Source: Branchiostoma floridae
Lineage: Eukaryota > Chordata > Leptocardii > Amphioxiformes > Branchiostomatidae
Length of the DNA: 64,000 nt
NCBI RefSeq assembly: GCF_000003815.2
Contig: NC_049981.1
Location: forward strand, 8,970,377 to 9,034,376
Direction: 5' to 3'
The notes beneath the pieces were generated by a model. It was not told the DNA's origin, made no database searches, and saw nothing but the letters and a program-made list of their open reading frames with translations. Positions 27,401 through 39,400 of this stretch are shown here, in pieces; the first letter of the stretch is position 1, and each line of letters opens with the position of its first letter. The translations under genes were made by a program, and so were the position numbers.

Positions 27401-30400
27401 GACAACCAGATTACAGAAGAGGAATGGGTAAATCACTTCAAGAACCTTGTCAAACACCAGTCACTCCATTCTAGGAATGTCATTTTCCTGATTTGAACAC
27501 AGCGATCTTGAAATCCCCATTTTTCAACTTTTTTCTTCCTGAACATACATGAAAGTTTTACATACCATTGGATAGATCATGTTATCTGGAGTATGAGGCT
27601 CCTTTTTTATGGTCATAACGTACAAATTTTTTGAGATATTTGACTTTGAAAATTGCTTATCCCGAGGGTTAGACACCGAAACCCGAAGAAAATTCTTGAG
27701 CCCGCTGACTCAATCAAGTCAGACCGTCGGTCTTCAGAGCTTACCCCGATTGAAGACCGCATACAATTAACACCATGAAAATCACTGAATTAAATAGAAT
27801 GCACCAAAAAGCTGTTATTCAATAAGAATTCACACCTGGTAAGCTTGTGTAATTAGCACGTGTATGACAAATTCAGACTACCTGGCAACTCAGGTACAGA
27901 CCGACGGGGTGGACAGAAGATCCTCGGGAAATATTACTGACCCGTCCCCCTTGGAGGGACATGTCTACAGCCGCTATGCATCTCCCCTGATGCCCGCGGC
28001 TGATTGATTGTCCCCCGCTAAAGGCGGGAAAAGGTTGTTTTGTATATAGTTAGCTAAATCTGTACAATTTGCTTGATTTCAATGATCCGTATGAAGAAAA
28101 GTTATCTTTGAAAGAATAGCACAGCCTTGTCTGCCCAAGGAACTACACCGGGTCCGATATTTATTATTTTGTTTTAATCACACAAGACTTAGGGATTGTC
28201 CAGGCCCTTGTAACCTTCTTAGATAACGAAATTGCCACTGGCCTCCCAGCAGGGTGGCTGGTGCCAGTTTATCATTATTTATTGGGTGGGCCAACTACTC
28301 TCTCTTTGCAACCAGGGGCTGAATTGTGAGGAACTCAGCCTATGTCTAATCTGAGTTGATGAATAGAGAAGTTTATTTGCAAGTTCATGCTTGAGGGCTA
28401 ATTGCAAGTGCATGGTGTAAATATAGGAGATATAGAAGTGACAATAAACAGTTATAAACAATATTCTACTCTAATACTAGTGTTGGCTATTTCTAAACTG
28501 GTTGGGTTTGACTTCTTTTTTGGAAGCAGAGGGAGACGAAAAGCCTCACCTTTTCTACAATTTGTGAGTTCTGCAATTTCAAGAGAAAAGTGGCTTTCTG
28601 TTCGTCTGTGGGTGTGGGGAATCTAGATCTATACTTATATTATGTAGAAACGTCTGGATATACATATCGGTAATTCTGTTCCTTATCAGATTACATACAT
28701 ATACAGGGTCACAGAGTGAGTTGTCCGAGATAAGAATATCCACTATAATCAAGTATTTCTTTAACATGCTGCAACAATGAACTTCTCCAGCCATTTACAA
28801 GAGAGTTGTGCTGTTCCAAGAGTGCGTTTACTACAAGTATGCTTAGTAAAATCGATTTGTGTGAAACATTACATACTATTTATTAGCCAATATTTTACAA
28901 GTCGAACGGAAATATCTATGTCTAGTGGAAAATCTGCCTAATTCGGACCTACATGCTGAATTCTAGAGACTCCAACTTGGATGAATGCCTAAATATTTTT
29001 GCAGAATTGGTTGTGTGTAATTTCGATCAGAGATGTATCATTTAATTTCTCAGAACCCCAAATTTCACAAACATATAACAGGGTTTACCACAGGAATCAG
29101 GAATCGAATATTCTCAGAAGGCTGTCAGGTGAAACTAATGAACGAGTTAGACCAAGGAGGTTTCCTTTTTTCAACCTCCTTGGTTAGACATTTAAGGCTG
29201 TGCATCCAGGCTTTGCGCGCTTTGACAATTATTTTTTTGCTAATGAAAAGGTACCTGATGATGAATAAAACTGTGACAGTGTGAGCCGGAAAAATATCCA
29301 TCAGGTATTTAGTTTGTTTGTTTTTTCACAGAGAAAACACTACTTTTTTTTTTTTCTTCCCAGTTTTTTTCCTGGTTCTGTCAAGGTGTTTTGTCAAGTG
29401 TGCAACAGGAATTTGAATACTGAATAAGCCTGACCAACATTGACACCATAGTGAAAGAACCATTGTCTTTTATGACTCTTGGCTCCCAATTGTTATTCGT
29501 GGGCATAGCTATTTGCATACTTTCTGGTAGTACAAACAGGCATTTTTGCAGCCAGACTTGGATGACGCAAGGCTCACCCGTGGAGTCACAGTCAGCAGTG
29601 TAATCCTCTGAGTCTCAACTTCAATTCTCAAATGGTGAATATCTCATAAATGGTGCTTATGTTCCCACCCAACCAAAGGCTATAGTTTGAAGTATAGTGT
29701 AAACAAAAGCATATCAAGTATTTCAACAGTAATCCAGGATTGAAATATGAAGTGCAATTTAAAGAAAAAATTCAAGATCTGAGAACAATTCATCAGTCAG
29801 AATAGAATCTACAACAGTTTAATACTTATATCATGATTCAATTTTATTTCACTATCACAAAGGTGAAATCCAAACAGTTTTGTGGGTAAAGTTCATGGAA
29901 GCATGATACATTGAAAGTTAAAAACTTCCACTTTCACACATGACGCTGCCAACTATGACCCCATGTACCCGGATGTAAGACGAATTCAAGCTGCTTTTGT
30001 GTTGACATGATGACAATTATTTGCAAATCTGAATATTAGTGGGGTTCAAGCGCTGCCAAACTGACCACGTGCACACCAACAGCTCTGAGCACAAATTATA
30101 GAAAAAGTAGGACTCTTTGTCTTTCTTTGCCTCCAAAAAGGAAGTTACCCAACCTATCTAGATACATGTATAGTATTTGAGTTGTCTCTTTGAATGAAAT
30201 TAATATTTATCACAGTTCATTGTTACATGTGTAACAGTGGGGTTCAAGCGCTGCCAAACTGACCACGACAACACCTCGCCCCTCTGGTTGTTTCATATGC
30301 GTATTCCCTATCTTGTTTATACCATGTACTTGCAATTAGCCTACAGGCATGAACTTGCAAATAAACTTTCTTTCTATTGATCTAATACCGAGGCAGAACT

Positions 30401-33400
30401 AGGGGTCCACCTCTGACAGGTGAAACAACCAGAGGGGCGAGTAAGAACAGAAAGAAACAACACCCCGACTCCCGGGATTCGAACCCGCGCCAAACCCGGG
30501 CAGCCGGATCACAAATCGAACGTGCAAACCGTTCGGCCAAAAGGCTTAAGCCGTTAGGCGTCTTCAGTTTAGCAGTCCTTGAACACCACTGTTACACTAC
30601 TCCCCCTTTTCTTTTCAAGATTCGTCCTCGAATTTCCGAGTTCGACATCCCTGTGTGGCACATACTAGCCTGTTACTCACAGGGTCGGCATGGGAACCAG
30701 TGAAACAACCAGAGGGGCGAGTAAGAACAGAAAGAAACAACACCCCGACTCCCGGGATTCGAACCCGCGCCAAACCCGGGCAGCCGGATCACAAATCGAA
30801 CGTGCAAACCGTTCGGCCAAAAGGCTTAAGCCGTTAGGCGTCTTCGGTTTAGCAGTCCTTGAACACCACTGTTACACAGGTTAGAACAAGCTAAAGTATT
30901 AGCTAGAACCTGGCCATGGGTTGGAGAATTATTAATCTCCAAGCAGATCCTACGGTAGCATAAGATAGTATCAAAGGCTGGCAGAGGAGTGAAGCCGGCC
31001 TAGGAGTGTGTTTGGCTACATGGCAAATGGACACCTCTTGGCTGACTACACTCCTTGGCCAGTTTGGTACTATTTTATGCCATTGTAGGATCTGCTTGGA
31101 GAGTAGAGAATTATACTCACGAATCAATCCCGGGCTTACCAAAACCAACAAAACTGTTTTTAGATTAGCATCTGATGATGCTTATAACTCTCCTTTAGTA
31201 CTTACATAGCTTAGGCTCAAACTTTTGAATTAATTTTTTAAGTGTTATGTGTATTAGCTTGAACCTGTTTTGAATTATTTTTTAATGTGTTCTATGTGGC
31301 TTTCTAATTCTATCTTGTCAAGTATTCTTTTTAACCCTTAAAAGTGTATGGTGTTTGGCTCAGGCAGACAAAAGGAAAGCCTGACGATTGAAATAGAAAC
31401 AAAAGCCTGAATCTAAGAGCCAAACCTTCATCTTTTTATAATGGTAATTGTTAGAATACACAAAAAGATTGCACAGAAAGATTTCTAACTGTTGTGCTTT
31501 TTGTATGCAAAGTGGAACACAGCAGACAACAAAGGTCATTCACACTAAATGGATAATTGACAGTAGTTGTTGATTATTCAATCTCTTGAAATCACCAAGG
31601 TACGTCCTTGAAATCACAGAACCCACAAACTGTAGAAAAGGTGGGGCTTTTCGTCTCCCTGTTTCCAAAAAAGAAGTCAACACTAGTATTAATTAGAGTA
31701 GAGTATTGTTTATCTGTTCATTGTCACTTGTATATACATAATAAAAAATATCCTATGTTTATACCATGTACTTGCAATTAGCCCTCAGGCATGAACTTGC
31801 AAATAAACTTCTATTATTTAGGAGCACTCTCTCAGGTACATGTACCTTATATGTCAATTGTTAAGAAAAAGACTGGAAGATGTATATATCCAGACATTTT
31901 TTTCATACACTGTCTAAAGATAATGGTAAGTTAAGATTTTCCAACAAACTAAAGAAGGGATAGTGGATACTCAATGGAAAATTATATAACGTTACTTGAT
32001 AAACATGAGGTAGGATCAGGAATGTGTAAACTTAAAATTAGCGCCCACCCCCTTGAAATTGAGAAATGGCAGCACGAAATGCTACCTGTGGGCGAAAGAA
32101 CCTGTAACCTTGTATTTCAAAACCAGTGAAAGATGAAATACATGGTACATTTTACTTCTAAGTCAAACTGCCTTTCTATTGAATGACCAGGAAACAAATT
32201 TTAGAGTTATTCGAAGAGGCCTACAAAACGCACAAAATTTCCAAACGTTTAAAGACGAAAACAAAACTATAACCCTAGGCCTGTTAACGTCACATAACCC
32301 ACCCACATTATAAAAAAAGTGGGACACTTTGTCTTCCACTGCTTCCAGAAAAGAAGTAAAAAAAAAAAACCCAAAGCTTAGATAATCATAATGATTGTAG
32401 CTCCCAGCAGTCCATATTATTGCAACTCACTTGTTTACACTTGTCACCATTGTTATCTATACCAATTTGTCTTTTATTTTCTGTATGTTAACAATATATT
32501 CTGGCTGTTCCATGTTGCAATCAGCCTTCGGGCAAGAACTTGCAAATACAACTTTCTATAATCTTATACTTAACAGCNNNNNNNNNNNNNNNNNNNNNNN
32601 NNNNNNNNNNNNNNNNNNNNNNNNNNNNNNNNNNNNNNNNNNNNNNNNNNNNNNNNNNNNNNNNNNNNNNNNNNNNNNNNNNNNNNNNNNNNNNNNNNNN
32701 NNNNNNNNNNNNNNNNNNNNNNNNNNNNNNNNNNNNNNNNNNNNNNNCTATGCACATCCAAAAAGTTTGGATTATGTTCAGTTTGTGAGGAAGATACCAG
32801 TGCATATCAGATTTGTATTTTTATGGTTATAATAAAGAATGTGTATTTAGGTTTTGTCACAGTGCAACATTTGACTATTGGACAAATTTGGGCTGCTTCA
32901 GGATGAGAGAAGTGGTGACCATTCTCAGAATACTAGCAATGACTGTTGCACTCTGGCAACAGTCTGAGGGGTTTGAATTTTGCTTATTATCAACTCAAAC
33001 CCATTCTAACTGAATAACCGTCAGTTATGATATGAGCCCGTCGGGTTCGTTTCATGACCGAGGGTTGTATTATTGTTCAATTCACGCCTTTCACACCTCT
33101 CCCTTATACCCCTCTGAGAGGTGTGAGGAGACAAATTCTCGGCCCTCGGGACACAAAGAAACCGACGGGTTTCGTGATTTTTTAGGCTTTTGTCCGTAGG
33201 GTTGGGAGTTTAGACCGACGGCCCGAGTAAGCTTACCCCGTCGGTGTTCCAATTTCTCTCCGATGGGCGACCCAAAAAGATATCGGGATGCTCTAAAAAG
33301 ACCGCGGTCTCCTTGCATATTTCATCAATGATATCTTAAGTTGTGAACGTTGTACAACAATAATTTTCATATCATCATACTCAGTATGTCAAGAGCTACA

Positions 33401-36400
33401 ACCTGATATCTCACTTGAAGGTAGAACAGCAATTTTGCTTGAATTTCCAAATGGCTTGTGTCTTTGCAAGAATAAAATGACCAGTGTTTTGACAAATTTC
33501 CTGATAGCTCTACAGACAACGGCCTTCCCAGTGAAAACGTTCAAACAGACTTATCGACCACCCCACCAAATTCGTCAGAACTAGATTCCGCAATTACTCC
33601 AGAAGAATTGGAAACCGCAATTTTAAAGCTTAAAAACAACAAGTCAAGCGATAATGACAGAATTTTGAATGAAATGCTAAAATCTGGTAAAATGTTGCTT
33701 AAAGAACCCATACTCCACTTGTTTAACACTTGCTCACGAAACGGTCATTTCCCACAAGAATGGTCAGTAAGTCATATTGTTCCTATCCACAAGTCAGGAG
33801 ACACCTCCCTGCCAGATAATTACAGAGGAATTTCTATAATCAGTTGTTTAGGGAAATTATTTTCATCCATTCTAAATTCACGCCTTGTCAAATACGCAGA
33901 ACTCAATAACCTCTTCCAGCCACACCAAGCAGGCTTCAGACAAAACTTTAGAACTACCGATAATCTGTTTGTTTTAAGTACACTAGTTAGCAAATACCTA
34001 AACAAAAACCGTCAACTCTACGCTTGCTTCATTGATTTTAGCAAAGCATTTGATTCTGTCTGGAGAAACGGCCTCTTGTTTAAATTGAGTAATCTTGGTA
34101 TTGGTGGTAAATTTCTAAAAGTAATAGAAGGCATGTATTCAAAGACTATAAACTGCGTTAAATCTAAAAATAGATTGACTGAAACTTTTGTTACTAACTG
34201 TGGTGTGAGACAAGGGTGTAATTTAAGCCCTACATTATTTAATCTTTTTCTTAGTGATATTGTATCCCAATTTGATGGTGCTTCTTGTAATCCCCCACTT
34301 ATGCACAACAAAACTGTCCCATGCTTGTTGTATGCTGACGACTTGGTAATTTTATCTGAGTCCAAACAGGGATTACAGCATTTATTGAACAATCTAGAAA
34401 ATTATTGTGCACTTTGGAAATTAAAAGTAAATCTTAGGAAAACTAAAATTATTGTATTTACAAAGGGTGGCAGTCTACCTAAAAACTGCTCTTTCCTGTT
34501 TGAAAATTGTGAAATAGAAATTGTAACTTGTTATACTTATCTCGGTATTATTATGAACGCAGCTGGCACGTTTAAAGCTAACAACAAATACCTGAGTGGC
34601 AAAGGTTTGAAGGCTTTATTCGGAATAAAGCAATCTTTAGATAAAGCCACCGCCTCATTACCTGTTAGAAACAAACTTTTCGATGCATGTGTCAAACCTA
34701 TTCTACTTTATGGCTCAGAAATCTGGGGCGCATTAAAAAGCCCTAAAACCTGTCCCATTGAATCTGTTCACCTTAAATTCTGCAAACAAGCACTAAATGT
34801 CCCCAGATCAGCATCAAACCTTGCCACAAGAGCGGAATTAGGGAGGTGCCCCATTCAATTGGAAGCCTCCCTGAACGCTATCAAACACTTTCTCAGAATC
34901 CGCCAAAACGTGCCAGCTGACAGTCTACAAGCCGACGCCCTATCTTGTCAATTACAACTAGATGCTAGTGGCAACAAGTGTTGGGCGTCCGGTGTTCGTA
35001 AGATACTGGAGGAATGCGGTTTTGTTTACATATGGAGATCTCAAGTATCTCTTGGAACAAACGTATCACCATTAACCAATGCCACCAGCCAACGATTAAA
35101 GGATATTTACATTCAAACATTTAAAGCCGAAATACACAACGACAACCGGGACAAATCTTTCGGTAACAAATTACGGACCTATAGATTATTCAAGCCTATT
35201 TATAAAGAAGAAGAATATCTGATGGTTAACAACACACAACACAGAGTGGCTGTAACTAAACTCCGGATAAGTTGCCACAAGTTATAATACATATCGAAAC
35301 TGGAAGGCACAACCGCACTCCTCTGCAGCATAGAGTCTGCAAATTTTGTGATCTACAACAGGTAGAAGATGAACAACATTTTATTTTACACTGTAAATTG
35401 TACCATAAGGAACGGATTGTGCTTTATGAATACATCAGAAAAGAGTTTCCATATTTTGAACATCATAATGTAACGGATAAATTTCTATTTTTGATGCGCC
35501 TAGATAAACCCTGTATATTAAACATTATTTCTTCCTATATCTACACCTGTACAAAGAAGCGAGAAGATGTCGACCATAATGTTAGCTTAGTACCTTCAAT
35601 TAGTTGAATTGTATCTTGTTGTCCCTGCATATGTCTGTTATGTCTGTTATCAGTGACCTGTACATAGCCCGTCGAGGCATGAATGTACAATAAAGGTCTT
35701 TCATTCATTCATTCATTATTGGTCTGTTTTTGTCATAAAAATAACACCCCTACAAAATGTTTGTCTTCCGGTGTATTGGTCCCGGTCGGCTTTTTGTGGG
35801 TCTTGCGGTAATTGGGTATTGTCAAGCAGATGCGTGATCTGATCGTCAAAGTAATGCGCATTCGCATCTGTATCTGCATGTTCCCGTTGTTGCATGCGTA
35901 CATGTAAGTTGTTTGGCAAGTCCTTTGCAATGAGGTTGATGATGATGATGCACGTTTTTTTGTGTGTGTGTGTGGCAGCTAGTTTTATTATGGATGTAAT
36001 AAAATATAACCCATACCAATTATTCGTCTTACGGTGTATTGGTTCAGTAAGCCTTGCCGTAATTGAATATTGCAAGCAGATGCGTGATGTTCTCTGATCG
36101 TCAATGTAACGCGCGTTCGCATCTGTATCTGCATGTTCCCGTTGTCGCAGGATCTCTGCACAGAGCTGGACGATGACGCATGGTGTTTTTTTGTCACGTC
36201 AGTTGTTTTTATTATGGATGTATTAATTTCAGAAATCACCCCTTAATACAAATTGTACGTTTCATGGTGTATTGGTCAAGGTCTGCATGGTGTGCCCGTT
36301 GCAGTAATTGGGTACAGCTAAGCAGATGCGTGACATGTGCATCAATTTTACGCGCGTTTGCATCTGTATTTGCATGTTCTCGTTGTCGTTTTCTTATTCA

Positions 36401-39400
36401 TTTATTTTTTTTTAATTTCAGAAATCACCCTTACAAAATTTGTATCTTACGATGTATTGGTTCGGTTCAGTTTATTTTGGCCTTGCGGTATTTGTACATT
36501 GTCAAGCAGATGAGTGATTTCCTGAAATATTTGTGCACGGCGTGTATGGCACAGTATTTTTTGTCGCATCAGCTGTTTTTATTATGGATGTGATAATTTT
36601 AGAAATCACCCCTTCAAATTGTACGTTTCACGGTGTATTGGTCCAGGTCTGCGTGTTGTGGTCGTTGCAGTAGTTGGTTATAGGCGTGATGTCCCGTTGT
36701 CGTTTTCTTGGTTTTTTTTTTTTTTCATTTTTCCGAAATCACCCCTACAAAATGTGCATCTTACGGTGTATTGAAGGAGACTGTTCATGAAGTGGATTAT
36801 GATTTTACCATACACAAAAGTTGACAGTGTTCACCTGCTCAGAATANNNNNNNNNNNNNNNNNNNNNNNNNNNNNNNNNNNNNNNNNNNNNNNNNNNNNN
36901 NNNNNNNNNNNNNNNNNNNNNNNNNNNNNNNNNNNNNNNNNNNNNNNNNNNNNNNNNNNNNNNNNNNNNNNNNNNNNNNNNNNNNNNNNNNNNNNNNNNN
37001 NNNNNNNNNNNNNNNNNNNNNNNNNNNNNNNNNNNNNNNNNNNNNNNNNNNNNNNNNNNNNNNNNNNNNNNNNNNNNNNNNNNNNNNNNNNNNNNNNNNN
37101 NNNNNNNNNNNNNNNNNNNNNNNNNNNNNNNNNNNNNNNNNNNNNNNNNNNNNNNNNNNNNNNNNNNNNNNNNNNNNNNNNNNNNNNNNNNNNNNNNNNN
37201 NNNNNNNNNNNNNNNNNNNNNNNNNNNNNNNNNNNNNNNNNNNNNNNNNNNNNNNNNNNNNNNNNNNNNNNNNNNNNNNNNNNNNNNNNNNNNNNNNNNN
37301 NNNNNNNNNNNNNNNNNNNNNNNNNNNNNNNCGTCATGATTTTCAGTATGTACAATGTAGATAGCCTAGGTGATGACTAACATAATAAAATACTTACTAT
37401 GCAAATAAATAGCCAATGTTGGTTACTTCTGAGGAAAGTTTGTAAATCCACTGCATTCCATGATTGATAGGGCTTTCAACTCTCACCTATGAAGCTGAGA
37501 AAGAGAGAAATATAATACATATTAATTATGCAAATGAAGATCTTATTTGCATAATTAATTCGTCAACACATTCATTTCTTTTCATTTATTATGCGAATGA
37601 GATCATAGTGACTTTGTCGTGTTTCACAATTGTGGAATTGTGAATTTAGCCTTAGAGCCTTCAAATGTGTCTGGACGAGAGTTATTAAGAAATTGCATTG
37701 TAAAAAGGGTGACCTGAAGTCTATATCAAAAATGTTAAAAATCTGAGCTTCGTAAATAGTGGCGCTGAATGGGCGAAGACATGGAACGCAGTTGTTGTTC
37801 GAACAAATCTTTTCTGGAGAAGTCTGAGGGGCTGCAGTGTAGTTTTGTGTGTGGATCCCCAAACAATATTTCCGTAGGTTAAATATGGATACATCATTAA
37901 CTCTTATATATGGTGGTAAGGCCATACCAATTTAATTCATTGGTTCACGGATTCGCTCGCTCCTATTTTTTGGAGAAAAAAAAATCACCACTCAGCAAAT
38001 TTTCACCATTAATAAAACCATTCACCAACTTTCTGGTGTAGCAAATTGGCCTTTATATCATAACCTCCTTTAGACTAAATTAGAGTACTCTAAAATGTGG
38101 GTATTATTATTGCAGTTATATTTTTCATTCATGAAGAATGGGACAAACATAAAAACTGACACTACTTTTCTATTTTTAACAAACAGGTGCTGTTACTGTA
38201 CTTATCGCATTTCGTGTCTGATGACTCGACGCGGGCTGCACTGCCGTCTGCCGGCGTTGGATTAGCCCTTATCTTTNNNNNNNNNNNNNNNNNNNNNNNN
38301 NNNNNNNNNNNNNNNNNNNNNNNNNNNNNNNNNNNNNNNNNNNNNNNNNNNNNNNNNNNNNNNNNNNNNNNNNNNNNNNNNNNNNNNNNNNNNNNNNNNN
38401 NNNNNNNNNNNNNNNNNNNNNNNNNNNNNNNNNNNNNNNNNNNNNNNNNNNNNNNNNNNNNNNNNNNNNNNNNNNNNNNNNNNNNNNNNNNNNNNNNNNN
38501 NNNNNNNNNNNNNNNNNNNNNNNNNNNNNNNNNNNNNNNNNNNNNNNNNNNNNNNNNNNNNNNNNNNNNNNNNNNNNNNNNNNNNNNNNNNNNNNNNNNN
38601 NNNNNNNNNNNNNNNNNNNNNNNNNNNNNNNNNNNNNNNNNNNNNNNNNNNNNNNNNNNNNNNNNNNNNNNNNNNNNNNNNNNTCAAAACATAACCTTGT
38701 CATTCTGGCGAAGGTACTCTAAATAAGTTTCAGAATGGGCCTCCTGGTGGCTTTCTACAGTACTCAGCAGAAGATCTCGTTTTGATATATTGTATTGTAT
38801 GCTGTGCATCTGGTCATGATATTTGAGTGGTAGATAACTTTGGGTACAGGTGGTCTTAGTAGTGTTTAAACAACACAAGCTGACAGAATCTGAGGCTGAC
38901 ATCAGTTACCTTCAACCTACTAGTAGTACCATGACCCTGACAACCTTGATCTGTAGGTTCCAGATGTTCTTGAAGTCTTGTGAGTTTCACATCAAAGTGT
39001 AGGCCTGGGATGATCAATTCCTGCCCTAATCTTGTCATACATCTCAATCTAGACCCTTACATTCTCATCAAAGTTGGTCTAGAAAACCCACCTAAAACCA
39101 ACCAGTCAGCAAGGAACATAAAATTTTCTATCTTACATATGAGTGGCCAAATTCTTACATCTCACAAATGCATAAGGCTTTGACCTTTTGACATAGGANN
39201 NNNNNNNNNNNNNNNNNNNNNNNNNNNNNNNNNNNNNNNNNNNNNNNNNNNNNNNNNNNNNNNNNNNNNNNNNNNNNNNNNNNNNNNNNNNNNNNNNNNN
39301 NNNNNNNNNNNNNNNNNNNNNNNNNNNNNNNNNNNNNNNNNNNNNNNNNNNNNNNNNNNNNNNNNNNNNNNNNNNNNNNNNNNNNNNNNNNNNNNNNNNN

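Larger units (their letters stand above)
33476..35718 (+). mobile_element. Jockey/CR1-group LINE, 5'-truncated, nearly intact RT region
   Basis: It begins inside the linker before the RT (open from 33,476), contains one long RT frame, a frameshift near 35,290, a short C-terminal frame, and a 3' UTR ending TGTACAATAAAGGTCTTTCATTCATTCATTCATT. The ATTC tail microsatellite marks the 3' end at about 35,718. The stem-loop TAGCCCGTCGAGGC lies just before AATAAA. Confidence 0.85.

Noticed and set aside
30421-30596. tRNA gene on the minus strand (A and B boxes present)
   Set aside because: The acceptor stem does not pair, the anticodon stem is weak, and the sequence is part of a 176-bp direct repeat; it is a promoter-like relic in an LTR.
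35941-35974. CRISPR-like or functional array at the GATGATGATG / GTGTGTGTG runs
   Set aside because: Ordinary microsatellite within the tandem unit; no spacer-repeat structure anywhere in the window.
36787-37380. Long ORFs over N runs (also at 32.4, 38.2, 39.2, 41.1 and 52.5 kb)
   Set aside because: Open only because N codons were translated as X.
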